Positions 44,885 through 56,832 of a stretch of DNA of 64,000 bases are shown in pieces. The stretch covers positions 2,383,001 through 2,447,000 of the forward strand of contig JAQFVV010006306.1 of assembly GCA_028023455.1 (NCBI GenBank). Direction: 5' to 3'. This stretch comes from Epiperipatus broadwayi. Its lineage: Eukaryota > Onychophora > Udeonychophora > Euonychophora > Peripatidae. Position 1 is the first letter of the stretch. Every line of letters begins with the position of its first letter. The translations under genes were made by a program, and so were the position numbers. The notes below the pieces were generated by a model that was given only the letters and a program-made list of their open reading frames with translations, had not been told where the DNA came from and did no database searches.

Positions 44885-45475
44885 CCTACAATTACATAAT
44901 CTAAATTGCTAAATATTTTAAATGGAGAGGTGAGTAATGCAATTAAATCTACAAAGAAGAGAAATAAATACCCCAAGATATAATTAAAAGAAAAAAATGA
45001 TGAAGTAGAAAGATTATTGGCAAAACTATATACTAAATGTCTAAATGATAACGAAGTTACCAAATACTTGGAACAGTGCAATAAGGATGTTCATACTTAA
45101 AAACGGTGATAAAGAAGATATTAGAAATTACTGACCGATCAGTTCTCAATCAGTTTTATACAAGATATTTACCAAAATAGTTATAACTTGTATAAACCAA
45201 TCAAAAGAACCAGCTGGATTTAAAAATGGTTTTAGCACAATTGAGAAAAACTGTAGAAAGGAACAATGAATATAAGTTGCTCTGGATTTGTAGATGATTC
45301 TATAAGCATTTCCACAATGATTAAAGCTTTGTATCATCATCAAAATGTCGATCTAAAATATGATCATAATTTTGAAGAATATCTAAATGCAATAGCAATG
45401 ATTAGATTACATGATGATACTAAAAAGATCATTGATAAGGTTTTTTGTAGTAGTTTTATGAGAATTTTATGATCT
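44885..45475 (+). pseudogene. RTE-like LINE, RT finger/palm fragment
   Basis: Plus frames read EVSNAIKSTKKRN (about 44,920), LYTKCLNDNEVTKY, KNGDKEDIRNY-PISS (about 45,095-45,145), VLYKIFTKIVITCI (about 45,155-45,195), GFSTIE, and then IKALYHHQNVDLKYDHNFEE with LHDDTKKI (about 45,320-45,435). These are the RTE RT blocks 'KKGD..D..NYRPISLLS..YK..TKII', 'GF.STIDHI', 'AL....V...YI.I....Y' and '..T..I.I..GV.QGD', in order. The catalytic YADD region is missing and the frame is broken repeatedly. It may come from the same family as the C-terminal fragments at 30.1 and 40.7 kb. Confidence 0.72.
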
Positions 45476-46106
45476 AAATGCTATATCGCTGTAATTAAAA
45501 GCACATGTACTGATTTTTTTCCAAACATTTTTTTTATTAATGGTAGATTACTTTGAATTATGTGGGATTACTTCCTTTACATAAACATAATAATATGCTA
45601 ACCAAAACTAAATGTAAGTACGGTACTATAGCATCTATTTTTTTTCTCTCATGAAGTATCACATTTTAACATTGATTTATGTACTGTAATCACATTTTCT
45701 TCACGATTTAACTTTTTCGTCTCAGAAGCAGCCATATTGAATATTTAAAAAATTATGTTAAGCCACAAATTTTATAATAACTTAAGTTTGTATTATTCAA
45801 ACATGACATAATATATATTATTTGAAACATAAAACACCTAAGAATGGAATTAAGCTGAAAAAATATAGCCATTGATATTCAAAGTAATTAAAAAAAAGAA
45901 CAACATTTTAATATTTCTAAAAACTATTTTCATATTATTTCATAAATTCTAAATTTTTATGCATAAATTTGAAAACTATACTTTTGTTAATAAATTATTT
46001 ACATTCGTCATTAAATTTCCAATAAATTGATGTATAATAACACTTACCTAAGGTAATCCATCACTTGAAGACGTTGTAGAATAAAGATATTAGTACCTTT
46101 CATTTT
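45476..46106. other. Unannotated AT-rich stretch
   Basis: No feature recognised. Confidence 0.4.
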
Positions 46107-46316
46107 TACATCACATGATCACCATCTCATGCTAGCACATAACTGTTAGTAAACAGGAAAAACTCTCAATATAGTAGTGCCACCTTGTGTAAGCCAGAAA
46201 CTAGTCTGGGGACATTGGATGAGTAGGCACTAGATAGGGATTTTATGCATAAGCCTTCTGGCATCCATTGATTACTCTGGTTAGCACAAGGTGGCACTAC
46301 TATATGGAGAGTAACC
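46107..46316. mobile_element. Short TIR family B with ~36-bp inverted repeats
   Basis: Left inner arm CTCTCAATATAGTAGTGCCA + CCTTGTGTAAGCCAG (46,173-46,207) is mirrored by CTCTGGTTAGCACAAGGTGG + CACTACTATATGGAGAG (about 46,276-46,312). The outer left sequence CATCACATGATCACCATCTC is the inverse of the outer flank found at 9.26 and 37.26 kb. The interior (AAACTAGTCTGGGGACATT, AAGCCTTCTGGCATCCATTG) is inverted relative to the 37.1 kb copy. Non-coding. Confidence 0.85.
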
Positions 46317-47234
46317 CTTCAAAGTGTTTTTCCATACAGGAGTTTGCAATGAAGATGTCATCCCTAATATTTAATCCCTTATAACAAGTAGTTAATATTG
46401 ATCAATAATTAGTAAAATTTGAATATTATAATAAAGAACTTCAGTACAGTTTGTAATTTATTAAAAATTACTACTAAAATAGTCACTATATACAAGATAA
46501 AATAATAAAATAAAAAGTGAATGAAATGCTAAATTCATTATAGAGTTAAACTTGAGGTACATAAGTTAGTGGCTTGGAGTCAGTGAAATGTAGTATTATT
46601 TATCCTGCCTGTCAGCTTGTGGCAAACACTTCATCTTGTTAGATAGAATTTACCTAAAATATAAAATCAAGTGATTATTACAAAATGGTAGCTTACAATT
46701 AAAATAATACTGCAACCAAATGCAAATACAACTTATAGATTAGAGCTACCGATGAGCATCCACATGGGGAGATCTTGGCTGAACTGGCATGCTAGTTGAC
46801 ATTCCTGCAGAAGTGTTGTGTCACCTATCACACTTTCACTGCGATAAAGTACCCAGACATTGGACAGCATCTGTTTTTATTATTTCAATCAGTTTCTTTC
46901 CATTAACGTTTTCATAAAATACATTAATATTGTAAAACATTATTTTACGTATTAAAAAATGCGATCAACCGTGTTTTAATACTGTCCAGCATTAATAATT
47001 TAAAATTATTAGCTTTGATATGATTTGCAACTCTCAGTAAAGCACTAATTTTTTACAGCTTATTAAATCGGAATACAAATAGATTATACATAATAAAACA
47101 TGCTAGAGATAGATAAAATTTAAAAAAAAAAAAGTTAATGTTAAGCATTATTCCCACTTACTGTAAATACTAATATAAAGACAAAATATCTTTTAGAGAA
47201 GCATATACATAAAAGAAAAGCATTACTACAGGCA
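46317..47234. other. Unannotated stretch
   Basis: No gene or repeat recognised. 46,750-46,870 is a little less AT-rich (CACATGGGGAGATCTTGGCT). Confidence 0.4.
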
Positions 47235-47299
47235 TCAAATATATAAACACAAGTTTAAAGACCTTGGTTTGTTTTGAAAATTTGAATGAACTAAATCAA

Positions 47300-47440
47300 A
47301 ATTAGAAAAAAAAAAATTCCATACCAGATGAAGAGGTTTGAATTGTTTAGTAATAGACAATGTTTTAGGATTAACTTCTTCAATGGCATTTTTTGATTCT
47401 TCACCCGTAAGATGACATACATGCAATGCGACACATTAGT
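47300..47440 (-). other. Short open segment, possibly part of a zinc-binding domain
   Basis: The minus strand encodes CVALHVCHLTGEESKNAIEE then VNPKTLSITKQFKPLHL. This is less biased than most chance frames here and loosely recalls CxxC-type N-terminal domains followed by 'V..KTL..I' found in some repetitive or zinc-finger proteins. A stop lies just upstream of the Cys, and a GTATGG follows the last Leu. I cannot name a family; it could be an exon fragment of a dead element or chance. Confidence 0.2.
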
Positions 47441-47639
47441 TGAAAAGTGATTCCTGAAATGATAAGTTGCACATGATATCTTTCTGTTAATGTTAGTAGA
47501 AAACTTGATTCATACTTTGAGCTTGTAGAATCAAGTCCCAATTTCTTTTCATCTTCATGTTGTTGGCATTTAGGGTGAATTGTTTGCTTTAGATCAAGAA
47601 TTTATCGCATACCATATATCAGGGGATTAATTAAATGCA

Positions 47640-47995
47640 GCATGTGAAATGTGGACAATAAGTAATAAAATTAGGAACAGATTGGAAGCCTTTGCTATGT
47701 GGTCATGGAGAAGAATGAGAAAAATAGGATGAATAGCAGATGTTTTGAAGAGAGTAAATAAAAAAAAAAGATTGAGGAAATTAAAGAGATCTTGGAAATT
47801 GGACATATATTAAGAAGAAAGTATAGTTTAATGAAAGATGTTTAGGAGGGAACAAGAAGATAGGACAGAAAAGATTGATATTTTTGGATGATATAAGAGA
47901 TGGGAAAATTTACATGGAATTGAAGAGCTGGACAAATGGAGTGGAAAAATGCATGAATTGGTAATGTGACTACTCACTTAACCTGGCCCCTGGGG
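47640..47995 (+). pseudogene. LINE C-terminal fragment (second RTE/CR1-like family)
   Basis: Plus frames read RLEAFAMWSWRRMRKIG at 47,681-47,731, then IADVLKRVNKKKRLRKLKRS. This corresponds to the 'AFEMWC.RRM..I.W....NE.VL.R' block common at the C-terminus of many LINE polyproteins. Then RREQEDRTEKIDIF and MRWENLHGIEELDKWSGKMH follow in shifted frames, ending near 47,970. Different blocks survive from those of the other RTE-like tails here, so it may be a second family. Non-functional. Confidence 0.68.
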
Positions 47996-49370
47996 TAGAA
48001 TACTATTAATTGATGGTATTAGATATGCCCAATCATTTTATAGTGATCTACTTTTCAAGTAAATTTTAAATTTTTGTTTCATTACGTATACTAAAGAATA
48101 TTATTTTAGTAAATTAGTAAATTCTCTTTAGAAGTACAGTCAACTGAAAAAGCGCAATTAGTAACGTATAAGGATTTCTATTTTAACAATGTCTGGATTT
48201 TAGTTCTTTTAAGTTGTTTAATTTTTTAATTGATGCGTCACAAATACAGAAGTTGCTTTTTATTAGTGTCACATGTCTTGAAGTGGTTTGGCTTTTTGAA
48301 TTGCACACTTACTCGTATTTTAATCCCATGTTGGGAACAAATGGTAGTCCGTGATTATTTATACATATGTAAACTTTACAAGCTTTCATCTTCGCTGAAA
48401 AGAAAATAATTTGCTTATGAAATACATTCATTATTTCAAACTATCCTCCATTTATTCCATACATTATTAAAAAAACAAAAACAAAGAAATTTTATTTTGT
48501 ATATTCATTCATTTGATATTTGCAGCATGTACAAAATTGGATTGAAAAAAAAAAAGTTATCAAGGATGTAAATTACAACAGATACAAAAAAGTTTAAGAT
48601 TTGGAGAAAAATATATATTCACCTGTGTATTAATGTCTTTTAAATTAGATTATATTCATAACAAATGTAAATTTGACAGGTAAATGGTCTAATTCTTTAT
48701 TAAAAGAATGTGTTGTCCAATTTATATTCATTTGTAACTCTTAATTGTGTTTCTGTTATTTTTGTTTGTCCAGGACCTTTTTATTCTAGATTTGCTTTGC
48801 TCATAGCTAGTTTTTCTTAGTGCCCTAAGGACATTTATTCCCTAATGAGATTTGTTAATCTCAGATGTAAATCCTGCAAACGTATTTATATATTCTGGTG
48901 TAGGTTTCACATCATTTATAATGTTAACTTTCTTTAATCTTACAGTTTTCAAATCCTCTGTCTTTATTTACAATTCCATTTGTCAACAATTTCTTGAATC
49001 GTTGGATATAATTTTTCAGTAATGTGATTTTTCATAGTGAATGCTTCGATGTAAAAATTTCACTATTAAATTGCATTTTTCTATAGACATCTTATCTTTT
49101 TTCTGATTTTTATTTAAATAGAACAGTTGTGGAACAATAAGAAACGAATAATACATACAAGTATTCACCCTCCATAGTTTATTATTATGAAATATAAAAT
49201 GCGAAATGTTGCGTTACCAATACTTTATAAATGAATGGGTACACCAAATAAAAGTCCTAATATAATTTTTTAAAATAACTTATAAAATCAATAGAGGATT
49301 GAAATAATAAATGTATTTCATAAATATGAAAGCTATTACAAAATAACTCCTAAATATTTTTAAATTGTGA
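47996..49370. other. Unannotated AT-rich stretch
   Basis: No gene recognised. Confidence 0.4.
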
Positions 49371-49457
49371 AGAAGGAAATTAACCTCCAGTCATGCCTGT
49401 TTATAAATGTATTTAAAAATCTATGTAAATGCATAACTCTATTATTTCCTTCTTCAT
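49371..49457. repeat. Small inverted repeat
   Basis: GAAGAAGGAAAT and ATTTCCTTCTTC are inverse complements separated by about 60 bp. The outer flanks do not extend the pairing. It is a minor structure and may be chance. Confidence 0.5.
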
Positions 49458-49871
49458 GATTATAATTATTTCAGATTACAATTATTTCAACGCTTAATGA
49501 TGATAGATAAATAAATTATCTTTTCTGTGAGTTAGTATTTTTTCGTTAAAAATGACATAGATAACCCCATCCATACAAAAGCAAATTAAAATTATTGAGA
49601 ATTTAAAATTGTTAACATAAATAAATTTATTAACTATAATATTTATCTTGGGAAAGTACTTTTTGTAGTGAAAAAAAAAAGATTACTGCTAAAAATATCA
49701 GTTAAAATTAATATTATATTTTCATCATTGTTTTTGACTTCTTGGTTTTTTTAAAAGATTTTTCATTCTCCATATTTGACGTTTCAATTCGTAATCCATA
49801 TTTTTTGCATTTGGCTCTACCTTCTTTCCTGTTCTCATATTTTGTCTTGTTAAAAGAGTGTGAGACTAAAT

Positions 49872-49975
49872 CTTTTTTCTTTTATATGTCAAAGCGTTGA
49901 TTGGGAAATGAACCCGGGCTGGCTGCTTGGAAGGCAGCCACGCTAACCACTAGGCCACTAATGCTTGGCAAATTT
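49872..49975 (-). mobile_element. tRNA-Gly(TCC)-like SINE, antisense
   Basis: On the minus strand GCATTAGTGGCCTAGTGGTT, then CTGCCTTCCAAGCAG (anticodon loop CTTCCAA, TCC), then CCCGGGTTCATTTCCCAATC and CAACGCTTTGACATATAAAA form a tRNA-Gly-like head with the family tail. The T arm has decayed on one side. No clear target duplication. It belongs to the same subfamily as the 22.0 kb copy. Confidence 0.85.
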
Positions 49976-51735
49976 TTTGTTTATCCTGGTGCATTAATTC
50001 ACTTCATTCAAACGAAGACCACAATCAACAAAGATATGGAATAACTCCAAGGAAAGTCCATTACAATAGGCAAACTATTCTTCTAAAATAGAATTTCCCC
50101 AACTGCCGACATTGATAAACGTATTGCGATTTGGTACCTATGTATTAATGTTGAGCTACATTAATGTAAAATGAAAGCAAGAAATTAAGTATTAATTAAA
50201 AATGCCCTTTAGATATCATAGTCACTAGCTTAAACAATAGTAGTTCTTAAAAAAGTTCACTTTTAAAGTAAGTTGCTTTGGTTGAACTCAAGTTAATTAA
50301 AAAATTTATTTCCTAATACTACTATTTCTTGCACTGTAAAATATTGTGGTTAAAAAGAAGCTAATGATAGTGAACACTGGTCAAATAATGAACAACTATT
50401 AAAGTTAAAATGATTAAATCACAACAGTCAGGTTTGTTATTTCAATAATAATATTGGACATAGTAATAATAATAGTGTGACCTTTTAAAATGGGGTTAAT
50501 AAAATAAATTTAAAATGAAGTGGTTTTTTTTATTAAGAAAATTGGTTTAAACCAAGTTGAATAGAACCAGCCAATCTTGCACTATAACCAGTACATTATG
50601 AGTAGATAATGAAAACGTAAATTTCCAAGGAAAGTAGAAAAGCCAATTAAAGAAAATTTGATGCAAGGTAGTGAGTGCTGTTGTTACTAATATTTAAAAA
50701 AATTAATAAATTAAGAAAAATTACTAAGCTTTTTTTGATTATAGATTATCTGAGTGATTTTAAACAATATTCTCTCATTATATATTAGATTACGAATCTT
50801 TTTTTTTTTTTTTATGGATCATTTAAATGATTTTAAATTATAATCTCTAATTTTAATCATGCTTCCGATAGATCAGGTATGGTAAAAACCTAATCTAATG
50901 TTTATAAGAAACATAAACACATTTTTAATTCACTCTTGTAATTTGTAACAAAAAATAGTTTGATGACTCTAGGAGAGGAAAAATGCGCATTACAGTGTCA
51001 CTTATTGAATCCAGTCTTGTTATAGAATAATAATTATTGTACATGATGAATATTTAAATCTTAGAAATTTGTGAATAAATTAAGCTGTCAAAGTCATTTT
51101 TTGTTTTTATTTATTTATTTACGATGAAGAGAATTTTTACTTTCGTTGGGATTTGTAAAGATTCTGTTATATTCTATTATTAAAATAAACGTTCTTTCTT
51201 TGCAGAGGAGGGGGGGGGACACAAATTCTGTTAAAAAGTCTGCTGAGCTCTGCAATAGAGGAATATTTTTATTTGCAATGCTTATGTTGTTTGGAGACCA
51301 ATCACAGCAACATCACACAGTATTTGCAAAATGAAATAGAAAATTAAAATTTTATTTTTTGTTACAAATTTCTGATTTTTTAATTTGTTTAATTTTTTTT
51401 ACTAGTCATTAGCAAAATTTTAGTCAGCTATATGACGTTCTCATTCTAAAGACTGTCTGTTTTAAGACAGTGAGTTTTTTTTTTATGTCCTGATGCTATT
51501 TGATACTTATATATATATAACCCCTTTTTAACAAATAAAACAAGATGTGGATTAAATGTGTTGACTCCACTAAATAATACATACAGCATAATATGAAATA
51601 AAGAATATAAAGGAAACCAATTTGTTTTGTTACCCAGCACAGATTTTGCTGCAGGAACGTGCACGCAGATCAACAAATTCACATTCAAATTGATCGATTC
51701 ATATAATCTTTAAAGGTCCAAGGATAAATTTATTT
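49976..51735. other. Unannotated AT-rich stretch
   Basis: No gene recognised. A G run (nine G) lies near 51,207. Confidence 0.4.
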
Positions 51736-51739
51736 CCAC

Positions 51740-53250
51740 CATGCTATGCAAGTTTCGCAACAAAGCCTTGCCCAAGTGCGAATATTTCAATATATACCTA
51801 TCCGCTGCAACTCTACCCCAATTATTCACATATATTATGCTACACAAGGTAGAATGCACCATTGCTTAATAATCGATTTTGTGGCAACCTGTTAGTATAA
51901 GGTCTCCCAAATGATTGGGAAATGGCTTAGCAATCAATTCAGTTTCAATGAACTGCATTGCTTGGCATTGTTAGACATCCCTGAGTTGTATGATTCTATT
52001 CCATGCATCTTATCAATTCAAATCTTTAAGGAAGCTCTTGGCAAGGTCATTTATAAAGTACATAAACAGAATTCATTCTCAAATGTTTACATTGGCTGCA
52101 CAATGATATTATGGCTTCATTTAATAATGCCTTTTGCAAAGTGGATGATGGCTGGCCTATTGGTCTTCCCTAAAAATAGTGTGATTATCTAAAAGCCTTG
52201 TTTTCAACAAATATGAAGGTGTATTATCTCAATATGTTGATTCTGGCTTTCCATCCTATATATGCACTATGTTGATGTGTTTATTTGCATTTCTAATGCA
52301 CAAACCAACAGCATACAAACCGTCCTCTCACAGCCATTGTTATTAACATGGACTAGGGAAAATGAAGATAACCACTAAGGCATCAAGTTCCTTGACCTCT
52401 ATGTTCAACGAGAAACCAACCACCTTAATTGTAAAATGCTCATTAAACCTATCAATGTTTGAGGCAGCGTACACCCTGAATCCATCACTCCAAATCCCAC
52501 AAGCTCACTGGTTTAAAAACTTTTTTACATGCAATCATCATTTGTGTAAGTTTGAGTCAGATATCTCTCGGATTTGTGCAACATTGGTTATAAAAACAAA
52601 AATATTAGTCAAACTGTCAAAACATTTTATTTTAAGCTTAGACACCCACCTCCAGAAGCTGATAATAAACCTGGTCTTCACTTACCATACATTCCTTGTG
52701 TTACTCATTGCTTTACTAAAATTTACTCTACATATTAGTCAAACTACCAAAACATTTTATTTTAAGCTTAGACACCCATCTCCAGAAGCTAATAATAAAC
52801 TCTGGTCTTCACTACCATACCTTCCTTGTGTTACTCATCGCCTTACTAAAATTTATTCTACAACTCACCAAATTTCTTTATGCATTTCTCCCCCTCTGAA
52901 CTGACTTATTAACAACACAAAAGACATTTACACCCAAACCAGAATTCACAAATCGTTTACAAGGTCACATGCCCTCAAATCAATTGCCATGCTGTATATT
53001 ATGGAGAATCTAAGGCCAACTTGTCTACCAATTAGCATAATACCTGTACATGTACAACCCGCTCAAACCCAAATGGATACCAAATCAATTTTTTTATGAG
53101 CGCCAATCCACTTCAGACCACCCCTTTCAGCCTACATCTGCCACCATTGTATACCTAGAGTTCAATGATGCCAAGCGTAAACCAAAAGAGACTTGACACA
53201 TTGCAAGAGATAAGAAACTATCAATTTGAAAGACTCCTGCATTCCTCTCT
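51740..53250 (+). pseudogene. Second Penelope-like element, degraded RT
   Basis: Plus frames give LALLDIPELYDSIPCILSIQ at about 51,959-52,018 (RT motif A, 'S.D..SLYTSIP'), FNNAFCKVDDGWPIGLP near 52,118-52,170 ('F.Q..G..MGSPLSP'), and YVDVFICISNAQTNS near 52,266-52,310 (decayed YVDD box). These are followed by LTWTREK, GIKFLDLYVQRE (about 52,380-52,415, 'I.FLD..V.R') and NCKMLIKPIN. NIGYKNKNI and PYIPCVTHCFTKIYS (to about 52,730) match the later 'NGY....I' and 'LPY..G.....I' blocks. The frame breaks repeatedly. Sequence past 52,870 is uncertain. Base composition is visibly less AT-rich than in the 38.6 kb copy, and the two are different families or very divergent. Confidence 0.75.
52605..52863 (+). 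repeat. 130-bp tandem duplication inside Penelope-like relic
   Basis: TTAGTCAAACTGTCAAAACA starts at 52,605 and TTAGTCAAACTACCAAAACA at 52,735. The following AGCTTAGACACCCA, CTCCAGAAGCT, CCTTGTGTTACTCAT and TTACTAAAATTTA blocks are shared. Identity is about 93%. It duplicates the segment encoding the 'PY.PCVTH' block and creates the end of the 180-residue open frame there. Confidence 0.92.
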
Positions 53251-53892
53251 CTAAAAAATGGCCTACTTAAGTAAATAATTAGTCATTCAATTATGCTAAT
53301 AACCCATTCATGTTTCTTTAATAAAGCCAGCAATCTTCTTCCTTTTATTGGTTTCCATGACTATGATTAATATAACTTAATCGAAAGTGCACTAAGCAAA
53401 AATTGCTAACTTCACAGAGTTTAAGCATATCTTATTTAAGATTTTGCATATATTTATCCACATTAAAAAAGTATGTGTAATTATTTATGAACAACATCGT
53501 AAAAATTACCCTGCAGGGAGAATGGCAGTTCAAAGTTCATGGATCATAGTACGGCTCTCAGACAATAAATCCATTCTATTATTGTTGTTAAAATTATTTA
53601 TAACAAACACATTAAGCAATAAGAACTAGAATAAAATACATAATTTAATTAGTAATACCAAAATTAATGCATTTTTATTCATTAATTTTCTTTTGTAAAA
53701 TGTGTCATTTAAGAATGATAAACTCATGGGCTAAATGTATCTGAACTTTGCTCTCACAGTATAAAATGGAAAAAAAGGAATTTGTCATTTGAATAAAACT
53801 ATTGGTTTAACCTGTCACCTAGATGCTCAAACATTATCTGACCCCTCAATCAAACAACCTTATAATTATTTAAATATATAACAACTGAAACA
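53251..53892. other. Unannotated stretch
   Basis: No feature recognised. Confidence 0.4.
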
Positions 53893-54245
53893 GGCTTATT
53901 ATATACCTGTGTCTATAAATGTAATATATAGGGTATATGAGCACAGACTTTCACACAACCCACCACTCTCCCCACTATCTCATAACACTGACACACTTGA
54001 ACACATATATGTTGAAAAGATAAATAATCACCAATAAACATATTTCATGCTAAACCAGCAATCATCAGTTGGTTCCAGATTACCATCTCTACACATATAC
54101 GCTATAAGTGCTCAGATATATATTAAGATAGCCAATCCTCATACTTTAATAGACAGGCTTCAATCTACTCTACACTCCAACTCTTCAACCGTCCATCCAA
54201 TTGAAAGGCCACCCTGGGCCAAGATTCTTGTCACACCCATTTTAT
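53893..54245 (-). repeat. Dispersed repeat family A, copy
   Basis: It closely follows the 10.0 kb copy in the same (minus) orientation: AGGCTTATTATATACCTGTG, ATATAGGGTATATGAGCACA, CTAAACCAGCAATCATCAG and CCAACTCTTCAACCGTCCAT. The end nearest 54,245 (GGCCACCCTGGGCCAAGATT, TTGTCACACCCAT) matches the 28.9 kb copy beyond the point at which the 10.0 kb copy stops, with an internal deletion near 54,205. Confidence 0.87.
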
Positions 54246-55265
54246 ATTATTAAAAATTATTTTATAAAAAAAATATGTTGAATGTTAAAAAATAAATATT
54301 TTTTAAAAAAAAAAGTTTTTTTTTTTTTTACCTATAACATCTATTAAAATGCTTTAATTAGAGATTGTAAGAAATTTTATTTAATATTAAAATAACCAAT
54401 CATATAAGCAGTAAATCATTGGTGCTGAAATGTCATTTGATAATAAGAAAAGATAATTTAGTTCTGAACAGTTGATTTAATGATTAAAGCATTTCTGATT
54501 TCGCAAAAGTTATTGGAGAAAATTTTATCAGAAAAATAATGAGAAAAAATACTTTTTGAAATAAATTTACTAGTTCACTACTTTATTTAAAAGGGTTTGA
54601 TCCCAGCAACAGAATATAATTAAATAAATTTAAATTACAATGGAACTATGATATCTACTATATTTTGTTTAAAGCCACTTTGTATATATTGTATATCACA
54701 TTTTATTGATAAACTTTGATTCCCATAGAATATGTATTATTTTACTGAACTTCAAGGGCACAATACTTTTCACATATATACATTCTTAACATATGCCTTT
54801 TTTATGTGTATAGGATGTACATATAAATTAAGATTATAGTGTAAAAATTAATAATAATAAAAATGTAGTTATTAGTACAAAAATCTATATTTATTCAAGT
54901 ACGAAAATATACATTCATGTAAATACTGCTTCTCTTTATAGAAAGCTGTAAGATTCTTACCCTGGAGCCCCCTCCCCCCAAAGTCCTTTTCTGGCAGTCG
55001 GAATATTATTCTATTTAAATTTACCATTAAATCAAGTGTTAATCATAGACTTGCAAGACAGGGGTGGTAACAAAAATAATTACAGCTACGAATAATTTGT
55101 CCCATACAAAAGCAACAACAAAAAAATGCAACAAAATTCAGATAATGTTTCACATGTCCACATTAAGTACACCATTATAACACATGGCATATTGAATTCC
55201 GATGATTCACTTATGGCACAGCTATGTCCATCTACGATTAAGGGCGCACAAGCCCTGATTGAGTA
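54246..55265. other. Unannotated AT-rich stretch
   Basis: No gene recognised. A short C-rich block (GAGCCCCCTCCCCCCAAAG) is near 54,966. Confidence 0.4.
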
Positions 55266-56232
55266 CACCTGGGTTTCGTTTTACGTGATAGATAGGTTCC
55301 TCAGAAAACACGCGCAAACGAAATTGTGCAAAAATAGACATAACTTACCTTGAAAAAGGGGAGATACGGATTGTGATTTTTCAAAAATCACGTAAAAGCA
55401 AAGCACCAACGTAAAATTACTTTAAAATTCGCGCAAAAAAAAATAAAGAAATAAAATATGACTAATAAAAAATTCCAAATTTGAAATAAATTGATACAAG
55501 ACAAACTTTTTTTAACTATAATATTTAATTTTATTTAAAACAAGATATTTTTATACATAATTTACAGTAATTTACATTTTTTTTATACACGTTTTAATTA
55601 TTATCGTTATTTGCCAATAAACAGGTTCGTTTGCAAACTGGTAAAAAATCAGATTCTTCACAAGAGAAAATACAACTAGCGTCAACATCACTCTCATGTT
55701 GTGTTAATGGTTTTCTGGTAACAACGTACTTAGTAATTAATCTAACAACTAAAAATTAAATTCTTATTTTTGTCTTTAATTTTTTAATTTTCAATTTTAA
55801 TTGTGCCCACTGCTATTACTCACCTTTTAAAAATAAACTTGCGGACACTAAATGATTAATAATTGATTACGTTCTTTTTTAAAAAGCAAAAACAGAATGT
55901 GATTTAAAATGAAAAATTAACACGCACAATGTTTGAACAAATTTACATTATAATCTTGTAAAATTTAATGTGTGTATACATAAAATGTGGAAATCATGAT
56001 TTTAATTTCATTATTGCATAAAATCTTACTATTATAAAGCACTGAAAATATTGAAATTACTAAGATGAAAGTCGAATTCCAATAATGTTCTATTACTTTC
56101 AATATGACATAAGTGCGCGGAATTTATTATTTAAAGTAATAGCACATTATTGAAGTTCGACTTCCGGAAAAACGTGAATCGTGTAACTTCAAAATCGCGT
56201 TAAATAAATCCGTGTAAAGATAGACCCAGGTG
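55266..56232 (-). mobile_element. mariner-type MITE flanked by TA (967 bp)
   Basis: TIRs are CACCTGGGTTTCGTTTTACG at the left and AGACCCAGGTG at the right, with TA outside each end (55,264-55,265 and 56,233-56,234). It aligns end to end with the MITE at 31.9-33.0 kb in reverse orientation, including TAGGTTCCTC, AAGCAAAGCACCAACGTAAA, CATTAAATTTTACA (as its inverse) and the internal fold-back. About 140 bp shorter, by several deletions. No transposase. Confidence 0.9.
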
Positions 56233-56832
56233 TATTCTTTTTAAAAACTTTTCTCTAGGAGAAAGATTGATGCTTTAACTTGAGCTAAACTTTGATTATT
56301 AAAATCCCTTCTGTTATTTTAATAATCTTCTAGGAGGGGAAAAATGTTTAATCAAACTAATTTTTCTTTTCTTTTGGAATATTTAAAAGCTATTTTGATG
56401 AAACTAAAACTAAATCAAGCAGTCTAAATTTAAATATAAATAGAATAAACATCTAAAAATATATAAATGAAATTATAAATTGTCTGATATACTGACTTAT
56501 TGAAGATAAATTGTTTCTCTATACAAGTAGAATTACATTTGACGAAAATGATCGCCGGGAAAATGCAGAAGAACCATATTACCATATATTTAAAGCATTA
56601 ATATCAGTTATATATTGTTTATTTATACATTCATTACTTTATAATTTAATACATCTGTCATGTGTTTCAATGGGCTGACGATTTTAACTAGCATTTATAT
56701 TTGGGGTAGTGTTCCTGAAAAATCATGCTAGGGCTTATTTCTGGTTAGATTTTATTTTTGGGGAAACACTGTATATTTATTATGTTTGTTCATTCATTTA
56801 CTTTTAATCAAATAATAATAATAATGATACAA
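56233..56832. other. Unannotated stretch
   Basis: No feature recognised. Confidence 0.4.

Noticed and set aside
52362-52904. The longest open frame in the window (180 residues) as a real gene
   Set aside because: The Penelope-like homology lies in frames that switch across this interval, and the second half exists only because of a 130-bp tandem duplication.
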